DNA of 24,506 nt from a virus: positions 1 to 24,506 of IMG/VR virus record IMGVR_UViG_3300022751_000038, one strand, 5' to 3'. This document shows, piece by piece, positions 21,314 through 24,506 of the stretch (the stretch's first letter is position 1; each line of letters opens with the position of its first letter). Below the pieces are notes generated by a model that was not told where the DNA came from, did no database searches, and worked only from the letters and a program-made list of their open reading frames with translations. The translations under genes and the position numbers were made by a program.

Positions 21314-23256
21314 GGTACATATTCCTCCATACTGGCTTGACCCCAATTGTCACCGACACCAACGTCAACGACAACTGGGATATTCAATGGTAGTGCGTTC
21401 TCCATGATCTCTTTCACACGCGCAACCACCTTCGGGTCGCCAGTGCTAAGATCAACTTCATCGTGAACAGTACCGTGAGGGAGAATACCTTCGCGCCACA
21501 TGTCACGCATCGCTAGCTTGGTCATGTCCGCTGCTGATCCCTGGATCAGACGATTCAACGCCTTATTCAAGAACATATACTTCCCATACTCATCTTTTGG
21601 GAAGCGGAATCTACGACCGAGAGTTGTCTTGATAAAGCCCTTCTTACGAACGGCACCCTGAGCTTTCATCGCCAGCTCTTTGATGAACGGGGCCTGCTCG
21701 TCAAACAGCATGAGAAGTTCCTGAGCCTCTGGTCCAGGCTTCATGAATTCTACCTCATCACCATTCGGCTTCTTCCAGATTGACATGGTGTATTCCATGC
21801 CCAGAGTGTAGGCCAGCTTCCCGCCGCCCATTCCGTAGGCGACACCCAGGTTGATCACCTTAGCAGGCTTGCGATACTTAGGGTCCAACCATGCTTCAAC
21901 AGCGGTGGCGACCATCTGACGAGTTTCATCATGCAAGTCGGTCTTGGGATTTTCCCGGAACCGATCGGCCATCTGGGAGGCTTTGCGACACCCTGTGACT
22001 TCGGCAAAATGTACGATGAGACGTGGTTCTTGTGAGGAATAATCCATCACATAGAACTTCTCACCTTCTTCAGGAAGAACCAGCTTCCGGACCATGTAAC
22101 CGAGATCAGGATCTTTCTCAGGCGAAGGGATCTGTTGGAAGTTCGGACCTGAAGAACTGAAGCGGCCAGAGACAGCACCCTTGGTCCCAGACTTCAGTTC
22201 GCGACCCAGAACACCCGACGCTTGGTCATCATCCTTACGAAGGGGATTGAAGTTGGGATAGATCCGGCCGTCTTCTTGCAGGTTCAGGAAGGCGTTCTCA
22301 AGGAACGTGGAACGAATATTGGAAGTCTTACGACCTCTCAAAATAGCCGTAGTGATCGGGTCACCGAGAGATCTCAGATAGTCAGCTGTGATACTAGGCT
22401 GCTTTGTTTTCTCAGTCAGGGCGTAGCCAATTCCCAGCTTGTCTAGGACTCGGGATATCTCGCCAGCATTATCCCAGCTACCGATGGTAATTCCGGTCTT
22501 GTCCTTGACATAGGCTCGGGCTTCTGCTTCTTGGGCTGTGAGATTCGCCTGCTCGAATTCCGCCTGCTGTACGTCAATGCGAACCCCACGCATACGCATG
22601 GCGATCAGCATGGGGATTAGGTCGCATTCCAGTCGATAGACATCCGTCAGCTCTTCGTTCTCAATCATCGGAGAGAAGTGGTCCCAGAGTTTACGGGTCA
22701 GGACAGCATCCTGCGTCGCATAGATTCCGACGATCTTGGGATTGACACGCATCAAGTGGGCCTTGATGTTGTCCTTCTTGGTGTTCTTGATCCCGAGACG
22801 TTTGGCTTCTTGTGCCAGAAGAGCCTCGTCCTTACCTTCGTTCAGGTAGTCCTTACCTAGTCGGTCAAGGGAGTAATTCATTCGGCTCTCATCAAGAAGA
22901 GGAGCCTGGAACATAATGTCGTCAATGGGACCCTTGATCTCGATCCCTTCAGCGTTCAGCCAGCCTACGTCGTATAGAGAGTTGGCGAAGATCTTCGGCT
23001 GACGTTCATCTTTCGTGAGTTGAAACTTGAGCCAGGACTTGACCTTGACGGGATCTTCGTTCCCTTCGGTATGACCAATTGGTACATAGCCGCCCTGAGG
23101 TGTGCTGTCGCTATGGTACGCAATTCCGATAATCTTTCCACCGTTAATCCCGGTGGTCCGATAAGGCCAGCCACTTCCTCGTTCTTTAAGTTTAGGGTCA
23201 TGGTTTTCGGTATCAATCGTAATCGGGCCATGCAGTTCTGGGTAATCAAACGCCAC
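21310..23256 (-). CDS. polA: Family A DNA polymerase with 3'-5' exonuclease (candidate DpoZ-type)
   Basis: 648 residues from GTG 23256; a GTG at 23283 has a poorer SD, while CCGGAGAAC lies 5-7 bases before 23256. Residue numbers follow this start. The exonuclease has TIDTEN (D15/E17), NSLYDVGWL and YATQDAV. The polymerase has motif A YVMDYSSQE (D405, E410), motif B RKPAKVINLGVAYGMGG (K466, Y474) and motif C VHDEVDL (H598, D599). No 5'-nuclease domain. In motif B the residue equal to E. coli Phe762 is Leu (L470). In phages with Z-DNA the polymerase is also family A with an exonuclease (DpoZ), so it could be one. Confidence 0.95.
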   Translation of the reverse strand: MAFDYPELHGPITIDTENHDPKLKERGSGWPYRTTGINGGKIIGIAYHSDSTPQGGYVPIGHTEGNEDPVKVKSWLKFQLTKDERQPKIFANSLYDVGWLNAEGIEIKGPIDDIMFQAPLLDESRMNYSLDRLGKDYLNEGKDEALLAQEAKRLGIKNTKKDNIKAHLMRVNPKIVGIYATQDAVLTRKLWDHFSPMIENEELTDVYRLECDLIPMLIAMRMRGVRIDVQQAEFEQANLTAQEAEARAYVKDKTGITIGSWDNAGEISRVLDKLGIGYALTEKTKQPSITADYLRSLGDPITTAILRGRKTSNIRSTFLENAFLNLQEDGRIYPNFNPLRKDDDQASGVLGRELKSGTKGAVSGRFSSSGPNFQQIPSPEKDPDLGYMVRKLVLPEEGEKFYVMDYSSQEPRLIVHFAEVTGCRKASQMADRFRENPKTDLHDETRQMVATAVEAWLDPKYRKPAKVINLGVAYGMGGGKLAYTLGMEYTMSIWKKPNGDEVEFMKPGPEAQELLMLFDEQAPFIKELAMKAQGAVRKKGFIKTTLGRRFRFPKDEYGKYMFLNKALNRLIQGSAADMTKLAMRDMWREGILPHGTVHDEVDLSTGDPKVVARVKEIMENALPLNIPVVVDVGVGDNWGQASMEEYVP

Positions 23257-23307
23257 GCTTGTTCTCCGGTCCGCAGACGACACTCTAGGAGCCGTCTCGT
23301 AATACTC

Positions 23308-23336
23308 ACGTTACCACTTGCCCGGTCGTTGGACAA
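23308..23336 (-). promoter_or_regulatory. Weak candidate promoter before the polymerase gene
   Basis: On the minus strand TTGTCC (23336-23331) and TAACGT (23313-23308) are 17 bases apart in the 83-base gap. The TTGTCC again matches the one at 2128 and 14355, but the -10 is poor. Confidence 0.25.
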
Positions 23337-23339
23337 TCT

Positions 23340-23729
23340 CTATTTGCTGGCGGAGTACTCGTCGATGAGGGCTTGGACTGACAGCTTCAGTTCTTCTAAC
23401 TCGAAATGATCCCGCCACGTCAGAGCGAAGATCAGGATACGACTCTCGAGGAAGTTGTAGCTCTGCTCAACGCAGAACTGTTGCAGAACCTTCATGGGAA
23501 CTCTACCGAACGGTGTATAGTCGATCGTGTCCACCGACTCAATCAGCTTATCCGCGAAGTGCATCATCTTCTCCACGTCCTGAAGACCGTTCTTCTTCCG
23601 GTGACGAAGATACTTGGTCAAGTGTCCCTCCAGATAAGGAACCTTGTATTTCGCCATGATATCCCAATGCTGGAGAGTCGTGCCCTTGTAGTGGTCACCA
23701 CCGACTTGACGTTCATTCACCGATGACAT
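23340..23729 (-). CDS. DUF3310-family protein (unknown function, nucleotide-metabolism context)
   Basis: 129 residues from ATG 23729, chosen because AAGGAG precedes it by 8 bases; the open frame continues upstream but overlaps the HD gene. The N-terminus is the DUF3310 signature: VGGDHYKG, QHWDI, then HLTKYLRHRKKNGLQDVEKMMHFAD. This domain is common in phages, sometimes called 'nucleotide kinase' or SaV-like without proof. The C-terminus (about 70-129) is a second helical part (LQQFCVEQSYNFLESRILIFALTWRDHFELEELK) that most short DUF3310 proteins lack. It overlaps the HD-domain gene by 17 bases, so the two probably work together. Confidence 0.75.
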   Translation of the reverse strand: MSSVNERQVGGDHYKGTTLQHWDIMAKYKVPYLEGHLTKYLRHRKKNGLQDVEKMMHFADKLIESVDTIDYTPFGRVPMKVLQQFCVEQSYNFLESRILIFALTWRDHFELEELKLSVQALIDEYSASK

Positions 23730-24279
23730 TGTGGTCACTCCTTGATACTTGATGTTTGAGACTATTGAGTTCTTTCCAGAACTGGAAGGCTGGTTCATAA
23801 GTAGACTCATCTAGACCCCGGATACGCTCTAAAGCTTCGGTGGCCTTTGCGTGAGAACGATTGAAAGCTACTCTCATATACTGGTTCCCGAGATTGATCT
23901 CGCGAATAGCGCTGAAGCAGAACTCAACCCGATCACAAAACTCAATCATCTGCTTTTCCAAGAACGTCAGTTCCACCATAATCCTGACGATTTCCGGCGG
24001 AAGATGGAGTTCCATGTACTCCATTTCCATGCCGTCTAGCTTCGCAGCTAGGTCGGGATTTGCCCAGCGAACAGGTCCAGGAACATCTCCTGTGGCCTTT
24101 TCACCGAAGTCGTGATATTGGCACGCGATAATCAGCCGAGAGGAAGTTTTCGGCCAGATGCTGAGGAGAATGTGGACGACTCCCCAGCTATGCTCGGCGT
24201 TATTCTCCGCACGGATATTCATCATCGCGTGCTTGCGCACGACTTGGCCTGAGTACCAGCCTTTGAGGATGTCGGTCAC
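23713..24279 (-). CDS. datZ: HD-domain phosphohydrolase, DatZ/YfbR-like
   Basis: 188 residues from GTG 24279 (GGAGG 8 bases upstream, and GTGA junction with the previous gene); a TTG at 24324 is less likely. The HD-domain metal ligands are visible: RAENNAEHSWGV (first His), ACQYHDFGEKATGDVPGPV (His-Asp) and EFCDRVEF (last Asp). This pattern and size match the YfbR nucleotidase family, which contains phage DatZ. DatZ removes the triphosphate from dATP so that adenine is kept out of Z-DNA. With a PurZ-like gene present, I favour DatZ; a general dNMP 5'-nucleotidase is the alternative. Its stop overlaps the start of the DUF3310 gene. Confidence 0.78.
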   Translation of the reverse strand: MTDILKGWYSGQVVRKHAMMNIRAENNAEHSWGVVHILLSIWPKTSSRLIIACQYHDFGEKATGDVPGPVRWANPDLAAKLDGMEMEYMELHLPPEIVRIMVELTFLEKQMIEFCDRVEFCFSAIREINLGNQYMRVAFNRSHAKATEALERIRGLDESTYEPAFQFWKELNSLKHQVSRSDHNVIGE

Positions 24280-24506
24280 TTGCCGAGCCTCCGGGCAAGA
24301 CGACGATCCAACCACTCGATACAATTGATGCGAAGCGGCTTCGAGTTACAGTACTCCGCCATTTCCTGAGCCGACATGATACGATCCACGGCATCGACTT
24401 CAGTGTTCTTGAAGCACTTGTAGGCTCGCACCAATGGATTGACGACAGCGTGAAGATAGTCTCCCTTGGTAAGAGACTCGGTGTCATGCGTCAGCACGTA
24501 GTTACG
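24276..24506 (-). CDS. Hypothetical protein, 5' end cut by window edge
   Basis: About 73 residues if it starts at GTG 24497, but the frame is open to the window edge (three more codons), so the true start may lie outside. It ends in a GTGA junction with the HD-domain gene. The sequence is helical and charged, with KGDYLHAVVNPLVRAYKCF and a basic end (IEWLDRRLARRLGK). No family recognised. Operon position suggests a link with nucleotide-pool or DNA-replication functions. Confidence 0.55.
   Translation of the reverse strand, partial: RNYVLTHDTESLTKGDYLHAVVNPLVRAYKCFKNTEVDAVDRIMSAQEMAEYCNSKPLRINCIEWLDRRLARRLGK

Noticed and set aside
21314-21346. Longer dUTPase start
   Set aside because: It lies inside the polymerase C-terminus. 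The ATG at 21313 makes an ATGA junction with GGAGG upstream and begins at the family's normal N-terminus.
24280-24324. Longer start (TTG) for the DatZ-like gene
   Set aside because: TTG without SD, deep in the preceding gene. GTG 24279 has GGAGG 8 bases upstream and a GTGA junction.
1-24506. CRISPR array, IS element or integrase/attachment site
   Set aside because: No regularly spaced direct repeats, no transposase or integrase motifs and no tRNA-end repeats were found; nothing here points to a temperate phage.

Overview
The window is a dense, almost fully coding piece of a double-stranded DNA tailed bacteriophage (Caudoviricetes). Evidence: large and small terminase subunits, a peptidoglycan endopeptidase endolysin, a phage-type family A DNA polymerase, primase-helicase, FEN-type nuclease, ATP-dependent ligase, dUTPase and class II ribonucleotide reductase, with many very small overlapping genes (ATGA/GTGA stop-start junctions) and strong Shine-Dalgarno sites. 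The host is probably a Gram-negative bacterium: several promoter-like sites read CTTG(T/A)C-N17-TAT, a form favoured in alphaproteobacteria. That host assignment is inference only.

Layout. (1) 1-2061, minus strand: 5' part of a Toprim/helicase replication protein, running off the left edge. (2) 2232-12218, plus strand: small hypothetical genes, an M15 endolysin behind a perfect hairpin that buries its ribosome binding site, a PD-(D/E)XK nuclease and DNA ligase, a run of tiny genes (zinc ribbon, secreted, SH3-like and membrane proteins), a possible small structured RNA or attenuator, a J-domain/pseudokinase gene with a von Willebrand factor A gene, and a PurZ/PurA-like adenylosuccinate-synthetase homologue. 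(3) 12247-12278: a hairpin terminator usable from both sides where the two transcription blocks converge. (4) 12322-24506, minus strand: nrdJ, terL, terS, DnaQ-like exonuclease, a small coiled protein, a SLOG/DprA-like protein, SF1B helicase, pyrimidine-dimer glycosylase, FEN nuclease, dUTPase, family A polymerase, a DUF3310 protein, a DatZ/YfbR-like HD phosphohydrolase and an unknown gene cut at the right edge.

How it may fit together. The PurZ-like protein, the DatZ-like HD phosphohydrolase and an exonuclease-bearing family A polymerase are the core of the pathway by which some phages replace adenine with 2-aminoadenine (base Z). The ribonucleotide reductase, dUTPase and perhaps the DUF3310 protein would supply and clean the dNTP pool. 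However, the PurZ-like enzyme keeps the Asp typical of cellular PurA at a position that is Ser in the phiVC8-type PurZ, so either it is a different PurZ lineage or the chemistry differs. The other standout is the J-domain/dead-kinase + vWA gene pair directly upstream of purZ, whose function I do not know.
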